Positions 46,768 to 58,261 of a DNA stretch of 64,000 bases are shown piece after piece. The stretch is taken from assembly GCA_014898425.1 (NCBI GenBank), contig RCSZ01000001.1, positions 1,674,001 through 1,738,000 of the forward strand, given 5' to 3'. Made by a program: the position numbers and the translations under genes. This DNA comes from Botryotinia globosa (lineage: Eukaryota > Ascomycota > Leotiomycetes > Helotiales > Sclerotiniaceae). Numbering within the stretch: the stretch's first letter is position 1; each line of letters opens with the position of its first letter. The notes under the pieces were generated by a model, which did no database searches, was not told the origin of the DNA, and was given only the letters and a program-made list of their open reading frames with translations.

Positions 46768-47688
46768 TTACATCTTCTCCCACCCCCTCTCCTCCCTGCG
46801 CTCTCTCTTCTCCTGGTTATTTCGCTTCTTTTCCTGGGCCTTCCGACGTTTTTCTTTTGCCTTTATTTCTATATCATTCTCCTTTGCTTTCCTTCGCGCA
46901 TTGCTGTTTTTTCTCCGTTCCTCGTCATAGTGCACATCCAGTTGGGCCTTCATCCTCGCATCTTCGGCCTTTGCTCTTGCGGCACCATTTGCTATGCTCT
47001 TGCGCCTTAGTCTCTCTCGCGCTCTTCCCTCCTCCCTTTTCAATTTACTTTCCAATTTCATTCGTGATCTGATCTCAATCCCAAAGGCATGTATGGCATT
47101 GCAGATACGTTGCTTTATTGACACCTCTGGCGCATTGGCATTGGCATTGATGTCGGAGTTGGAGGGTGTCAATGAAGCAGGAGCAACTCTTCCAATGCCG
47201 GACTTGGACGGTGCCAGTGAATCAGGTGCAACGCTGTCAATGCCGGAGTTGGACGGTGCCAGTGAATCAGGTGCAACGCTGTCAATGCCGGAGTCGAAGC
47301 GCGCGGGAGAAGCAAGAGTCCGAGTTACCGAATGGTTTCTATTTGCAGTATTGAAAGGATCCGGATTTGTCCATTCAAACGAGGGTTCGGAAGACTAAAG
47401 AGAGGTCAGTGACAAGACAATGCCCGAAGGCAACTGCGGAGCTACCTTAGTTGATTGGGCCGGATATTCTTTGGGAACTGGTGAGAACTTGGGTCGTTGA
47501 GCTTGGATCTGTAAGGAGTTCGCTGCGACTTGGATCTGTGAGGAGTTCGCTGCGACTTGGATCTGTGAGGAGTTCGCTGCGATGACTTGACGTCGATCTT
47601 GATTCGAGAGAGATTGAGGATTTGAATTTGTAGAAGGTCGTGGGTTACCGTCGTGAGGAAGTCGAGGGATCCGATTGGGGGTGGTCAT
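46768..47688 (-). CDS. repeat-containing basic coiled-coil protein, unknown
   Basis: Reading leftward, exons 47688-47446 and 47394-46768 join in phase 0 across a 51-bp intron (GTAGCT, branch CACTGAC, acceptor TTTAG), giving 289 residues from MTTPNRIPRLPHDG. Exon 1 contains three 9-residue repeats (AANSSQIQV type, 27-bp DNA units) and exon 2 three 15-residue repeats (SGIDSVAPDSLAPS type, 45-bp units). The C-terminal 110 residues form a long basic helix (RERLRRK, AEDARMKAQ, KRRKAQEKKRNNQEKRER), probably a coiled coil. No known family is recognised. The repeats make length variation between strains likely. Confidence 0.72.
47166..47300. repeat. 45-bp coding minisatellite, three units
   Basis: Units 47166-47210, 47211-47255 and 47256-47300 are in frame with the minus-strand gene; the last two are nearly identical. 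Confidence 0.93.
47502..47582. repeat. 27-bp coding minisatellite, three units
   Basis: Units start at 47502, 47529 and 47556 and are in frame in exon 1 of the same gene. Confidence 0.93.
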
Positions 47689-48429
47689 GGTCGCGGCAAG
47701 AATCTTAATATCCTTGAGCACCGAGTATATTTCAAATGATTTGTGGAGGTCTACAAATTGTGGTAGAGGTTTTATGATGCAGATAAAAAGTCTATCATGT
47801 ACCATGATATACTAAGGACATCAGTCTAGACTCCACTACACCCAGTACGGTACTTGACAATGAGACTACGAGGTTACTAAAGCTTAGTGGACGATCTTTT
47901 GAAAAATACTAAGAGCAAATTTTTTTCTGCTGGTGTCCATGGCTATTCATGATCGAGGATTAAAGACAGATTCTATTGATTTAGCTTTTTGAAATTCTAT
48001 AAATTGTTGTAGCTCTTGGATACAACTAACATAACTAGACAAACTATACCAAATCAGCATTGAGAGGTTCGAAGTTTGTACCTCTCTGATGTGCACATCA
48101 ATTGCAAATAGCATATGTGGACACATATCGTAGTACTAACTCGGTCAAAAGTAGCAGTGCTAGAACATTGGAATGACGATGTGATAATTTGGAGCCAACA
48201 AAATCATCTAGACACCTTTGTGCCTTTATGATGTCTGATTTTCCTTGAGAGAGAGCTGGACATTTGATGTAGTTCTGACCTGCCGACTGCGGTTATGGAA
48301 AGTGTTGTGAAATCAAATACGGTAAGCGGTAAGCACCTTTTTTGCCCAACGCCAAATCAACTTTTTTCTGCCCATTTTCAAAAGCGTTCACAAGATCTTC
48401 GAAATAATGTTCATGCATGACTTTTCACA
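47689..48429. other. divergent intergenic region
   Basis: Promoter space between the minus-strand gene at 47688 and RRN9 at 48430. No further feature is recognised. Confidence 0.5.
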
Positions 48430-50154
48430 ATGTCGTCGCCAACAAACTCGACATTCACGAATTCTTCTCCGCTGCGCGAAAACCGCTGGAATGGACCAGC
48501 TTCAACTTGGCAACAGATCACAGAAGAAGAACGTGGTTTGGCTGCCTCGCTGGATGAACTTCGGAATAGAGATTTAAGCCTTCATTTATATAATGCTTTC
48601 GCATTGAAAAAGCGAGCCAATGAATTCAATGCTCATGGAACTGCTCATGATAAAGATGAGGATCAAGATAACTCAAATGAATTTGTACCTCCTAAAAAAT
48701 GGACTGCATGGCCAATTGAAGCGACGGAGGTCCCAAGGGAAGGCGAGCAGATAGGCCCGGATGATAATGACGAATTGTTTACTCTAACAAGAAAGGAGAC
48801 TACGAAATTGAGTAGGGATTTGGAAGACGAATTGATCGGGGTCACATTAAAGTATTCAAGAGAGAGATTTCTGCAAAGAGAAACCGTCGAGGACCATGAA
48901 AGACAAGTCGAAAATAGTGTTATCGAGGAAATGAATATCGATGAACCGCAACAAGAGCAGTCGGAAGATCCTGAGATTGGAGAAGATGGTATTAGAAAAC
49001 CATCGGAGCCACCTCTAACCACAACTATTCTCCGACCCGAGATATCAGCTGACGACGAGCGTTCCCGAGAATTGTTGCGCCCATCAATCAAGCATACCCT
49101 TTCGAAACTGGATGATGTCTTGATGGCTTTGCACCATGCGCGCAAAACCTGCCGACAGTATGCCGCTCAAGCTGAGTTCGATGCGGACGTGGAGCCTCAT
49201 TCACGTGCAACTAGCATAGCAGGTGAAGTTGCGGATAGAGATTCGCCTGTTAAAAGGCCAGTGGGTCGGCCACGCAAACTTCAGTCCATCGATCCTGCAG
49301 CCGTCCCCCGATTTACACCAAATGAGAATGGTCTTGACGACCCCGAACTTTGGAGGGTGAAGAAAACTCACCGAGGACGGCCGAAGAAGGTTTACGCGAG
49401 GTTAGAAGGCGAAACCCAGCATGAATATCTCACTCGCATTGCCAGAATTCAGAAAAAACCACTACCAATTTTTGCCCCACCAATCGAACCAAGCACACCT
49501 AAACGGGAACGTACACCTGCTTCGGTGTCTCCTCAAAAATCACCTAGAAAGCTTTCAGATAAGACACGCAAGCAGATGCTAGGTCTCAGAGATTGGAGCG
49601 AGGTCCTTGGATCTGCTGCATTAGTTGGATTCTCGCCAAATGTCATTGCTAGGGCTACGCAACGATGTGCGGATCTTTTTGGAGAGAACATGATAATGAG
49701 GACTATGGTTGAGGGACCTGCAGTAGGAGGAAAGGACGATAAAGTAACAGAATATTATCCGGGAATGATTCCTGATTTTGATGAATCTGAAGAATCTGGA
49801 GCATCTTTCGATGAAGACGGAGACGAACCGTCGGATTCAGCTTCCGATACGGAAATCGCGGATAGTAAAGGTCATCCTCTCACAAAACGAAATGCTTCTC
49901 GTATTGACAGTGATGAAGAGATGGATGGAGCGGTACATACTGATAGATTTCTCAAGCCGCTCACCGGGAAGAGAGGATGGCGAGGCATTGATAAGGAGAA
50001 GAGAAAACGAAGCAGATCAGGGGTGGAAATGGGAGGCCGGGAACAAGTACCTGATGAGGAGGAGGGTGAAGCGTCGGGTTCACAATCGGAATCGGAATCG
50101 GACTTGGAAATGGAGGAAGAGGACGAGGGCGGAAATTCTGGCAGTAAGCATTGA
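48430..50154 (+). CDS. RRN9: RNA polymerase I initiation factor, RRN9-like
   Basis: A single exon of 574 residues. The Rrn9-type N-terminal motif LDELRNRDLSLHLYNAFALK is at about 41-60, and KKWTAWPI follows at 89-96. Two AT-hook-like cores, KRPVGRPRK (275-283) and HRGRPKK (314-320), suggest DNA contact. The C-terminal module DWSEVLGSAALVGFSP (388-403), followed by ATQRCADLFGEN, is typical of filamentous-fungal Rrn9-domain proteins as I remember them. The last 140 residues are acidic, with a Lys/Arg patch. In yeast Rrn9 is part of the upstream activation factor that assembles Pol I at rDNA promoters. The protein is longer than the yeast factor and its AT hooks are not a yeast feature. The assignment rests on remembered motifs. 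Confidence 0.78.
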   Translation: MSSPTNSTFTNSSPLRENRWNGPASTWQQITEEERGLAASLDELRNRDLSLHLYNAFALKKRANEFNAHGTAHDKDEDQDNSNEFVPPKKWTAWPIEATEVPREGEQIGPDDNDELFTLTRKETTKLSRDLEDELIGVTLKYSRERFLQRETVEDHERQVENSVIEEMNIDEPQQEQSEDPEIGEDGIRKPSEPPLTTTILRPEISADDERSRELLRPSIKHTLSKLDDVLMALHHARKTCRQYAAQAEFDADVEPHSRATSIAGEVADRDSPVKRPVGRPRKLQSIDPAAVPRFTPNENGLDDPELWRVKKTHRGRPKKVYARLEGETQHEYLTRIARIQKKPLPIFAPPIEPSTPKRERTPASVSPQKSPRKLSDKTRKQMLGLRDWSEVLGSAALVGFSPNVIARATQRCADLFGENMIMRTMVEGPAVGGKDDKVTEYYPGMIPDFDESEESGASFDEDGDEPSDSASDTEIADSKGHPLTKRNASRIDSDEEMDGAVHTDRFLKPLTGKRGWRGIDKEKRKRSRSGVEMGGREQVPDEEEGEASGSQSESESDLEMEEEDEGGNSGSKH

Positions 50155-50665
50155 GATGGTTTTTTCGTGGATTCATGAGGACTTCTTTCATCATAATTGC
50201 ATTCGGGGTGAAGAGGGAGACGGTAGATTTCCAAATGTTTAAGGGATTATCGTAAATTCTCGAGACATGTAATCTCGCTCTTATCTGTCTCCCTGATTGT
50301 GCAGAGTGGGATTCAATGATATTGAGTGTTCAGACTTGAAGTCGGCAGTGTTATCCGATGTCCCCTCCAAGAGAACGCTTCGCTTTACATTGTGACGGAT
50401 TTTTAGGGCCTGGACCTCTCGGCATTGACGTCAAATTATTTCACAAGTTATAAGGCTTTTTTAAAAGACATCATCAGAAATGTATCACTGCCCTCTTATG
50501 AATAGACAATACTTGATAGCTCAATAAGCATTATATTTCAAGCCCGTTCTTTCCAAAGTATATCATAGAATAGAATAGAAGAGCCAATAATAATATCCCA
50601 AATTCCCGCTAATTAACACAGCAAATGTAAAGCAAACACAAAGGTATCTTCGCAAATTAAACAAA
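50155..50665. other. convergent 3' intergenic region
   Basis: Between the RRN9 stop and the 3' end of the rhodopsin-domain gene. Nothing else is seen. Confidence 0.5.
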
Positions 50666-52063
50666 TCATTCACTCGTCTGAGTGATAACGGTCGTCTTAT
50701 ATCCACTCGCCCAATCAATCCTATCCCCACCTCTACTTCCTGTCTCCATACTTTCTCCGATTGAGCGACTGCTCTCTTCTGTTTGATACCCTGCACTCAG
50801 AACACTGACTTCAATTGAATCATCCGAATCTTCTACCTTCCATGCTGCCTGTAGTCGTTCTCTTTCTAAATCATCCTTCCGCACGATTTTCTTATCCGCA
50901 TAAACATATGTTCGAACGCCACAAGTGTCGTCTAGACCCAGCATTGCAGCGAATTGTTTTGAAAATTCTTCATCAGAATCGACAAGGCTATTCTGGGAGG
51001 GTTTGCCAGCCGTGGTCGACTTATCAGAGTAGATACTAATTGTTTTCTTTTGACGGGCACTGAAGAGAGGTCGAAGCGTAGCAAAGGACGCAGCTGTTAA
51101 GGCGATGGCGGGTTCAATGATGGACCATTTAACTAGATTGATTCCCTCCCAAGTGTAGTCTGTGGTTTGGTTGAGTTTATTAATGTAGTATATGCGGACT
51201 ATTGTTGCTGTGCTCGCACTATAGGTATATGAGCAAATCGTTGTATTTGAAAGGTACGTTGGCAAAACTTACAAGAAACCAAGAGATAGAATAAGAACAA
51301 CTGATAGCTTTGTGCGCGGATTCATCTTCATCTTCCAGACAAATGTAATTGGTAGGATACCATAAGCCCAGTCCGTTAAAGCACTCGTGCCGGCATGTGC
51401 ATAGGTAACGTTAGCTCGAGTTGATGTGCCCAAGCAATATCCGCTGCCGTCATCGAACATTTTCCAGAAATAAGATATCGGTTGACATTGCAACAATACG
51501 AAGATAAAGTACGCCATGCTGACCAGAACTGCAACAGCCATGACACCGTAGATAATCCAAAATTGATATCGTTTGTTGGCGAGTCGTAAAAAATAGACCC
51601 CGATGGAAACTTTCGTAATAGCCATGGTGATGACATAGAGAAGTTCGCTCGCAAATATGTACTGAAAATAGTGAGCCGAATGTCCAATTGTATTCTTCGA
51701 ATATACACACCTTAGCAAGCTCATCGAGATAATCTGAATTGATATTGTATATATGAGCACCGAGTCCAAATGCAAGTGACCGTAATAAAAGTCCACACAA
51801 AGCAGTATGTATAGTCTAAGATCCATATTGTTAACTTTGATCCTCATATGTTATAGTGATATACATACTATAGAAGCAACAGTCAACCAATCTTCAGGTC
51901 CAAAGAATTTTTGGATTCTAATCCTGATATAAAATCGAAGTATACCGGCAATCCACGGTAGAGCTAGAGCGGCACAGGCAACACCCGTCACTTGAGCTCC
52001 TCGATTAACACCGAGAACATGGTCATCACGAGAGACGAGGCCCATCATTGCGATTGAAACCAT
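50666..52063 (-). CDS. fungal rhodopsin-domain 7-TM membrane protein (PTH11-like/SAT4-like)
   Basis: Reading leftward, four exons (52063-51869, 51815-51711, 51661-51273, 51218-50666) and introns of 53, 49 and 54 bp all keep phase, giving 413 residues. About 300 residues carry seven hydrophobic helices: helix 1 GVACAALALPWIAGILRFYI, a loop with FFGPEDWLTVAS, ASELLYVITMAITKVSIGVY, a long YGVMAVAVLVSMAYFIFVLL helix, a CQPISYFW / GYCLG lumenal loop, and ILSLGFFASTATIVRIYYI. This is the layout of the fungal rhodopsin-like domain found in PTH11-type receptors and in membrane proteins of secondary-metabolite clusters. The C-terminal 110 residues form a Ser/Asp-rich cytosolic tail. No CFEM domain precedes it and no biosynthetic genes are nearby. 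The ligand is unknown. Confidence 0.9.
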
Positions 52064-53381
52064 GGTATATCGAGGAGGTGTTGCTCATGAGGGGAGAAAG
52101 AAAAAGCAAACATTGATCATCAACAGAAACGTGGGGATGACGTTAAGCAGTTGGGTTTCCAGATACTAAAATCTGCAAGCCACTGGTATATATGAAGATG
52201 AAAGCAGCGAGATATCAGGCAGGTGAACATGGATTATGACCCTTCTTAACAGTTCCCTGTATCGACAATTTCGCGGCAAGAGCGAGTCTAACGCCCGCGA
52301 AAGAGGTCTAAAATAGGTCTCTCTTCAAGCCACGCGAGAACCTCGTGAATCGTATCTACAATGCAGCTACGAGATACGATTTTAAGAGCTACTTGGTGGA
52401 TAGTTTTCACGCTAAACTTCTCGATTGGGGTGCCCGGTTGTGACAAATTTCATTTTTGCAGAGGATCTGCTTTCGGTTAATGGGAGGGTCAAAACTCGAC
52501 TGTTGGTTGGTATGTCAACTCTGAAAGAACTGGAATCCACGAATGCTGTATAAATGCATCTATTGTTTGCTCTCCTAAAAGCAATTTCCAGTAGAGTGGC
52601 TGGCTCAGCCTGGCTGACTGGAAATGACAACTGCGTATCGTTTTAATATATAGTAATTTGTGGGAAAATATCCTACAAGGCTTTTTTACAATTGCTCTTT
52701 AGTAAGCTCATAAATGATTCGTTGTCGGTAGCCGGCTAAACCGCCAATTTTAGTTCAGACTAACCACACCCTATATGTCTACTCCATATGACCTTGTCGT
52801 TCGTCTCTAACTCGTGGCTACCAATGAAATTGGAGCTCTCGGAGATGTAGATAAGTTAGTTAAATCGGAACTGCGATTGGACTATTGACTAGCACCATCT
52901 AGTTCGTCTGAACACTCTGATCCCCACCAGGCTATAACTGTTAGACTAGATAATAGCAATGAATCAACTTAGGTATATTGTAGCACAAAGACTTTTCATT
53001 AATTCTTCTAAACTATGAAAAGTATACAATTTATAGATAGCAGGTTGCCTTTGATATAAGGGCCCGAAGTAAAGAATTAAGTCTTTGGAATATTCGGAAA
53101 AAAAGGGGTTCGAGGTACAAAGTGGACCCGAGAGTCTCTCACCACGTGGCCTATGTGCCTTATAACCTTGTGACCTTGACACTTAACACCCTGCGATCCA
53201 GAAGGGTTCGGATTCCTCAATAACAAAGCTTAATTTCAATAGTGGTCGGCTTACACAACAGGGAAATAATCAATCTTTTCGTCCGAGGTGTCTTTTAGTC
53301 GAATCCTAGGCTTTATATTAGACAATGCGGATTTCTACGGAAGTGAACAAAGTTAACGTCCACATACAGTACTAGACTAGT
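52064..53381. other. gene-free interval left of the MITE
   Basis: No supported gene. The first part is the promoter of the rhodopsin-domain gene. No tRNA could be folded by eye despite some TTCGA-like words near 53105 and 53200. Confidence 0.5.
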
Positions 53382-53826
53382 CAACTGCTATCAGCCAAAA
53401 TCAATTTTCACATCAAAAATCGGGTTTTTATTATATTTTTACATACAAAAATCTATATAATTTATAATTCAAATTATTTGAAATGTAATTTTATAAAGTT
53501 CTTATAATAATAATTGATATTTTTAAAATTTCAAGTTTCTTAAAAATCTATACAATTGAATTAAAAAGTAAGAAAGTTGCTTCATTTTCGTTTATTTTAT
53601 TAATAAATTTAATTCTTTTAAAAATACTTTAATTTTCTATTTATATAATTTAAACAATAAAAATTCCACTAAAAACAATTTATTTTATTTTTATTATGTT
53701 TTTATAGAAAATGAATCAATTGATATAAAGAAATATTTACATTAATCACATTATAAGTTATAAAGAAATTTATAATTATAAATAAAGAGTTTTGATGTGA
53801 AAAGGTGTTTGGGCTGATAGTAGTTG
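53382..53826. mobile_element. MITE-like element, 445 bp, about 40-bp inverted ends
   Basis: Left end 53382-53421 (CAACTGCTATCAGCC...TTTTCACATCAAAA) is matched by the reverse complement of right end 53787-53826 (CAACTACTATCAGCC...TTTTCACATCAAAA); about 34 of 41 positions agree. The interior is extremely AT-rich with no coding frame. GTACTA occurs at 53369-53374 and 53827-53832, but on the left it is separated from the end by seven bases, so a target-site duplication is not certain. A non-autonomous DNA transposon is the best reading. Confidence 0.72.
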
Positions 53827-54830
53827 GTACTAACTGTATGATATTACAGAAGATCAAAACAATGCATAACATGCTAGTGGCCCGAATACTTCAGTTCATG
53901 TTCATCGATTTTGCACATGCAAGTCAATGGATAGACAATCAACGCACAGTATCAATGTGATGAAACATCGCAGTCCCTATTATCTCGTTTAAATCGTTTA
54001 ATCCTTTCCTATCGCTCGGACCGAACTGGTGATCAAAGCTTGCTGTCCGTGCAGCGGTGAGTTTACATGTCAATGCCATCAGGTATACCATAACGATTAG
54101 ATAAATCTCAATATAGAAGTGTAATCTGATTCTCTGTGACTGGGATTTCGGGGAAAAGTTAGTCTGGTGCATTGGATCTATGTCATGGGCTCTACAAGAA
54201 ATTTTGGTTGATTGACAGATATTTTCACTCATCGTCTTTGAAGGGTGTTGAAGCGGTATCTCACGGGGTGTGGGAGGCAATGTTGACTATTCTTTTGAAG
54301 TTGGCTGCTCGCAATGAAAAGAAGCATCTTCTTGTTGTCTGATTGAACTTCTCATTCTTCTTCAGATCCCAGAGGAATTCTGCTCCAATTTGGATTTAGA
54401 AGGCGAATCCGCTGGCAACAGCACTGGAAATGGTGGACGTCAAAGATTAAGAAGCGTTGAGACAATTACTCATAACATCTTATACAACCAGGAATCATGT
54501 GTGGGTAGACATCATTTTTCCCTTAATGAATGGCTCTAGAAAACATCGGATCAATCCCTAGAAAGAACAGCGAAAAAGGCCCCTGAAACTCCAAGCATAT
54601 ATAGAGCTCAAATTGATCATTAGATACTAAACGAATATGTAAGCCCCTCTTACAATTAACCACTCTCTAGCTCTGAACTGTATCGTTTCTACTCCCTTTG
54701 CCAAAAGATGCCGTGTTCAACCATCAAAACTCACAGCTACATCTACGGCACATTGAACATCCCTGTGATACACCAAGTATCCAAACACATTACAGCCCTC
54801 TCGCCAGAACGTCAAGAACCAAATAGCTGA
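53827..54830. other. gene-free interval right of the MITE
   Basis: A 113-codon frame on the minus strand at 53939-54280 has no gene-like features and is not called. Otherwise this is the 3' flank of the gene ending at 54831. Confidence 0.5.
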
Positions 54831-56207
54831 CTACCCGTACCTAAAGCCCCCATGATGCGGCGGAGGGTAGCTATAAATGCTGGACGGTCTTCCCGTATCG
54901 CTACTAGCCTCGCTTTCATAATGAACAGGACGATAATGATGTTCACTTCCATGACTCCGATGTCCTCCATGATGTCCGCTTCTCTTGTCATAGATTCTTC
55001 TCACAGATGGTGCATACATAGAGCTTGTACTTGAGTCGGTATCCGAATCCGAGTGATAAGAAGCCACACTTCCATGGCCATCTCGCACATATTCGCGATG
55101 ACGATGATGAACCCTTGGTTTTTTCTCAGGAGGTGGATCATTATCTGCTTCATTTCTCTCTCGATAGTTACCCACAAAATCGCTATCGGTCACAATACTT
55201 TCTTCGTCTTCTTTTCTTTCCGGTGCGTAAGGATTCTCGGGATTTTTGTCTTTGATACGGTGCTTCTTCTCGTCTCGTTCGGATTTATATCGGTTGCGGT
55301 TTAGCAGTCTTTCCAGTTTCTTGTCTGATTCCTCGGCTGCCTTTTTGGCAGCTTCTTCTGCAGCTTTTACTTTTCTAGATGCGTCGTTGTGGAGTGTCAT
55401 GGGTTCGGGTTGAATGATATTTTCATCGTGGTCAAACGGGCCTTTTTGCCCATTCCTGTCATCTTCCGGTGTATAATCAGTACATTTGATCAGCACATTT
55501 TTGGCAAAATTTTTGACTTTACGACCGCCCTTCACCACCTTCCCCACCTTCGAAGGTTGTTCGGGTCCCATTTTTCGGTATGGGAAATCCGCTGCATCGG
55601 GAAATGTTTTGCGGAGGAACAAATATTCTTCGAGCAAAGCGGAGCTTTTCGGCCATTCGATTATAGGGTCGGGTTTACCGTCGCGACCCATGTTTCTGCA
55701 GCATTTGGAGATGATTTGACTTATCCAATACAAGTGCTTCTCTTTACATTTCGTGGGCCTTTTTCTTTCTACTTCAGCGACGATTTCTCTGAAGCGATCG
55801 TAGTGGTTACCTTTACGGATACGACCCTATGAGGTTCCAAAGTTAGTCATCTTCTACCAAGACGGAGCACAATGGACGAGGAAATAAAATCCAAAGCGAT
55901 AATTTGAAGTACAAATACACCCTGAAGGCTACATGTAAGTGAGGCTTAAGGGTTGGAAGAAGTTGGATGTAAGGGAGTGTGAGAAACTTACGATCTGCAC
56001 AGCGCGGCCTGGCAGGTTTCGATGGTGACGTCGAATAACTTCTGGCGGCTCAGTTGAGCGGGAGAAATATTGAAAATGATTATATTTATGCCTTACTGCT
56101 TTTTGTATCCCCTTCTTAGGTGTGATATCTAAGGTGAGAGCTTGAAATATGACGTTAGAGAGAATTTCGCATGCATTTCCCCACAAAATGTAATGAGTTC
56201 GACTCAT
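54831..56207 (-). CDS. charged low-complexity protein, unknown
   Basis: Exon 1 is proposed as 56207-55992 (ATG, 72 codons) and exon 2 as 55826-54831, joined in phase 0 by a 165-bp intron (GTAAGT, branch GACTAAC, acceptor CATAG), for 403 residues. The frame of exon 2 has no ATG near its start, which supports an upstream exon. The junction reads GRAVQIGRIRKGNHYDRF. Exon 2 opens with an ordered part (LYWISQIISKCC, PIIEWPKSSALLEEYLFLR), followed by an Ala/Lys helix (KAAEEAAKKAAEESDKK), an acidic/basic stretch and a His/Ser/Tyr-rich tail ending PPPHHGGFRYG. No domain is recognised. Exon 1 is less certain than exon 2. Confidence 0.65.
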
Positions 56208-57361
56208 TATTAAAGAGAAGATCTTACTACAACAAGGGAATCTATATCAATTGAGCCTTGGCGATAGGAAATTTGTATTTCTAAAGTGTGATTAAAGAAA
56301 GTTACGAGTCTGTAGGACCACGAGAAGTAGAACTGCAAGAATGTGTGCTAGATGGCTAAGAAAAATGTTGTTTTGATAGGCACCTAGTGGCGAGGTTCTT
56401 ATCATCTTTGGCCCAAAGCCAATATGCCGCGTACAACGACATATAGGTCGAGTTTTCTTGTTTTCTTGGACCGCAGGAATATTCTTACCCAAAGATTATT
56501 TTTATCCGAGAAAAAAAACCAATAAATGGCGATACTATGTCACACAGGTTGTTGAATCGACCTCATTACCAGGTTGCATGGAAAACTTTTCCTGATTCGA
56601 CCTAATGAATGACCGCTCAGTACAGATTCATGGGGAAGATCTTGATATGAAATTTAAGGGAAAACCAACATAATCTCAAGATTCTACAATCAGATTAGTC
56701 AAGAAATAATGACCTCAAACTTGGCCGAGACCGTTGGCCAGGACCCTGAGTTCTGGACAAAAATAATAAGAATTGATGGGATTCTAATGTTTTGATTGGT
56801 CAGTAAGTGCATATTAAGCGACGGCGCCGCTAGTTGGCGGTCTAGGGGATATATAGGTGCTTGAACTCTGTGCTACGATCGGCAATAATCAACTAACTAC
56901 GACCACTGGCTCCTTATGATTTGGAACCGAGATATGGGAGGACTTGGAAGAACCTCAACTATGGCGAGGCGATTCAGGAAGTCCAACATTCTTCAAACGG
57001 GACCTCCCCGGTATGAGAAAAGTTTCAATGTCGTACAACCCGAAACTGTTAAAATTCAAGACAGATTATTCAACTCTTGTGGAGCGGAATGTGGAGGCAA
57101 ATTTCAGGCAGGTAAATTGTTCAGCAAAGTTTTAGTGGATGCAAAAGATTCATAAGAGAATGTATTAGAAGGATAAAATTCCAGTAAACGAACGAATGTT
57201 CTACAAATCCCGTCGTGACAGCAAGCCTGTTGTTGCAACCGAGCTCTAAGATACCCCCAACACCGCCAAATATCCCATGTAATTTTCCTATGCCTATGAC
57301 CCGCAAGACCCAAACTCCGTTTGCCAATTGGCAAAGCAAGCCAAACTTCCCAATCCTCTAG
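56208..57361. other. gene-poor interval with an exon-like stretch
   Basis: Two overlapping plus-strand frames at about 56916-57155 look protein-like: one has an ATG at 56916 (79 codons), the other (DSGSPTFFKRDLPGMRKVS...) lacks one. A GTAAAT donor follows at about 57113. No joining exon was found. A GATATATA box lies near 56850. It may be a decayed or unrecognised small gene. Confidence 0.3.
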
Positions 57362-57835
57362 TCACATCGCCACCCCAGGAGCCTGTAATCGACTCGCGCT
57401 TATCCAGTCAAAGCTACGGTTATCGTATATTGGCGAGCAGCATTGGTCTACTCGCATCGAGGCAGTCTGTAATTGTGTAGACATCGAAAGGGGATTGGGT
57501 CTTTGCAAGACTCCCTTAGCAAAAAGTAGTTCCACCACACTATTGGTCCATTCTTGATAATGGCGAAGAGAATTTGCGGGGTCGATTTTCGGTGGTCCTG
57601 CAGTGATGGAATCACAGATGGCGCGAATTTGCGAGTATTGAGATACCGATACCGTGCCAATGAACCTGCTGGCATTGTTCGGACGTTTGATCTCTTTGTG
57701 GGAATGGATCATGCCGTTTTGCATGTCCCCGATTACTTGATAGAGATGACCGCTGTCGCTTCCTTGTTCATCAGTTTGAACGAAGATACCTCGAGAGATA
57801 CCAAGGAAGTCGACCATGTAGACATTGAAAGACAT
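57362..57835 (-). CDS. small fungal protein of unknown function (SRGIFVxTDE family)
   Basis: The first ATG of the frame is at 57835; upstream codons lack ATG. It encodes 157 residues. The N-terminal block FNVYMVDFLGISRGIFVQTD, then GHLYQVIGDMQNGM and a later HYQEWTNSVVELLFAKGVL, follow a pattern remembered from an uncharacterised fungal family of about 150 residues, where the usual form is HRGIFVET...GHLFQVTG...GM. No catalytic motif, signal peptide or membrane segment is seen. It is divergent from the orphan gene at 58262 across 426 bp. The family role is unknown. Confidence 0.78.
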   Translation of the reverse strand: MSFNVYMVDFLGISRGIFVQTDEQGSDSGHLYQVIGDMQNGMIHSHKEIKRPNNASRFIGTVSVSQYSQIRAICDSITAGPPKIDPANSLRHYQEWTNSVVELLFAKGVLQRPNPLSMSTQLQTASMRVDQCCSPIYDNRSFDWISASRLQAPGVAM

Positions 57836-58261
57836 TTTTGATTTAAGTTGAGAGTACAATTGTGAAATATAATACGGTGTTAAACTCTGAGGCTAACTTT
57901 AATGACGACAATGAGATGAGTGCTGGTATTGATGAGAATGAAATTGAATGCAGTTAAGGGAAAGTACGAGTCTCTCATATATAATTGCACATCAGATTGA
58001 ACTGCTTCTTTGCAGGTAGCATTGTGGTTAGTACTCCCAATCCTAGCAAAGGCAGTCAAGTCTATCTAAAGGTCCCAATCCTGGCGCGAATTCTCAAGGG
58101 GTGGTAAAAACGGTCGAAATGCCAAGGAGGTACTATCCCCAAGTCACTTACCTAAAAAACGGCATGGTATTCGACGATCAAATAGATATTCTCTAAAAAT
58201 AGGCGCCGACATCTTGTAAGCAATAAAGTCGCCCCATAAATCACATGATTTAAGTGCTTTG
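57836..58261. other. divergent intergenic region
   Basis: Promoter space between 57835 (minus) and 58262 (plus). No specific site is recognised. Confidence 0.45.

Noticed and set aside
48663..49145. 160-codon minus-strand frame
   Set aside because: Antisense to RRN9; Ser-rich because it mirrors acidic and Arg codons.
50666..52063. Secondary-metabolite cluster suggested by the rhodopsin-domain protein
   Set aside because: No PKS, NRPS, terpene synthase, P450 or transporter gene is present on either side.
53095..53215. TTCGA-type B-box words suggesting a tRNA
   Set aside because: No matching A box, acceptor stem or anticodon arm could be paired by eye at the required distances.
53939..54280. 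113-codon minus-strand frame
   Set aside because: No recognisable motif, AT-rich surroundings and no plausible neighbouring exon.
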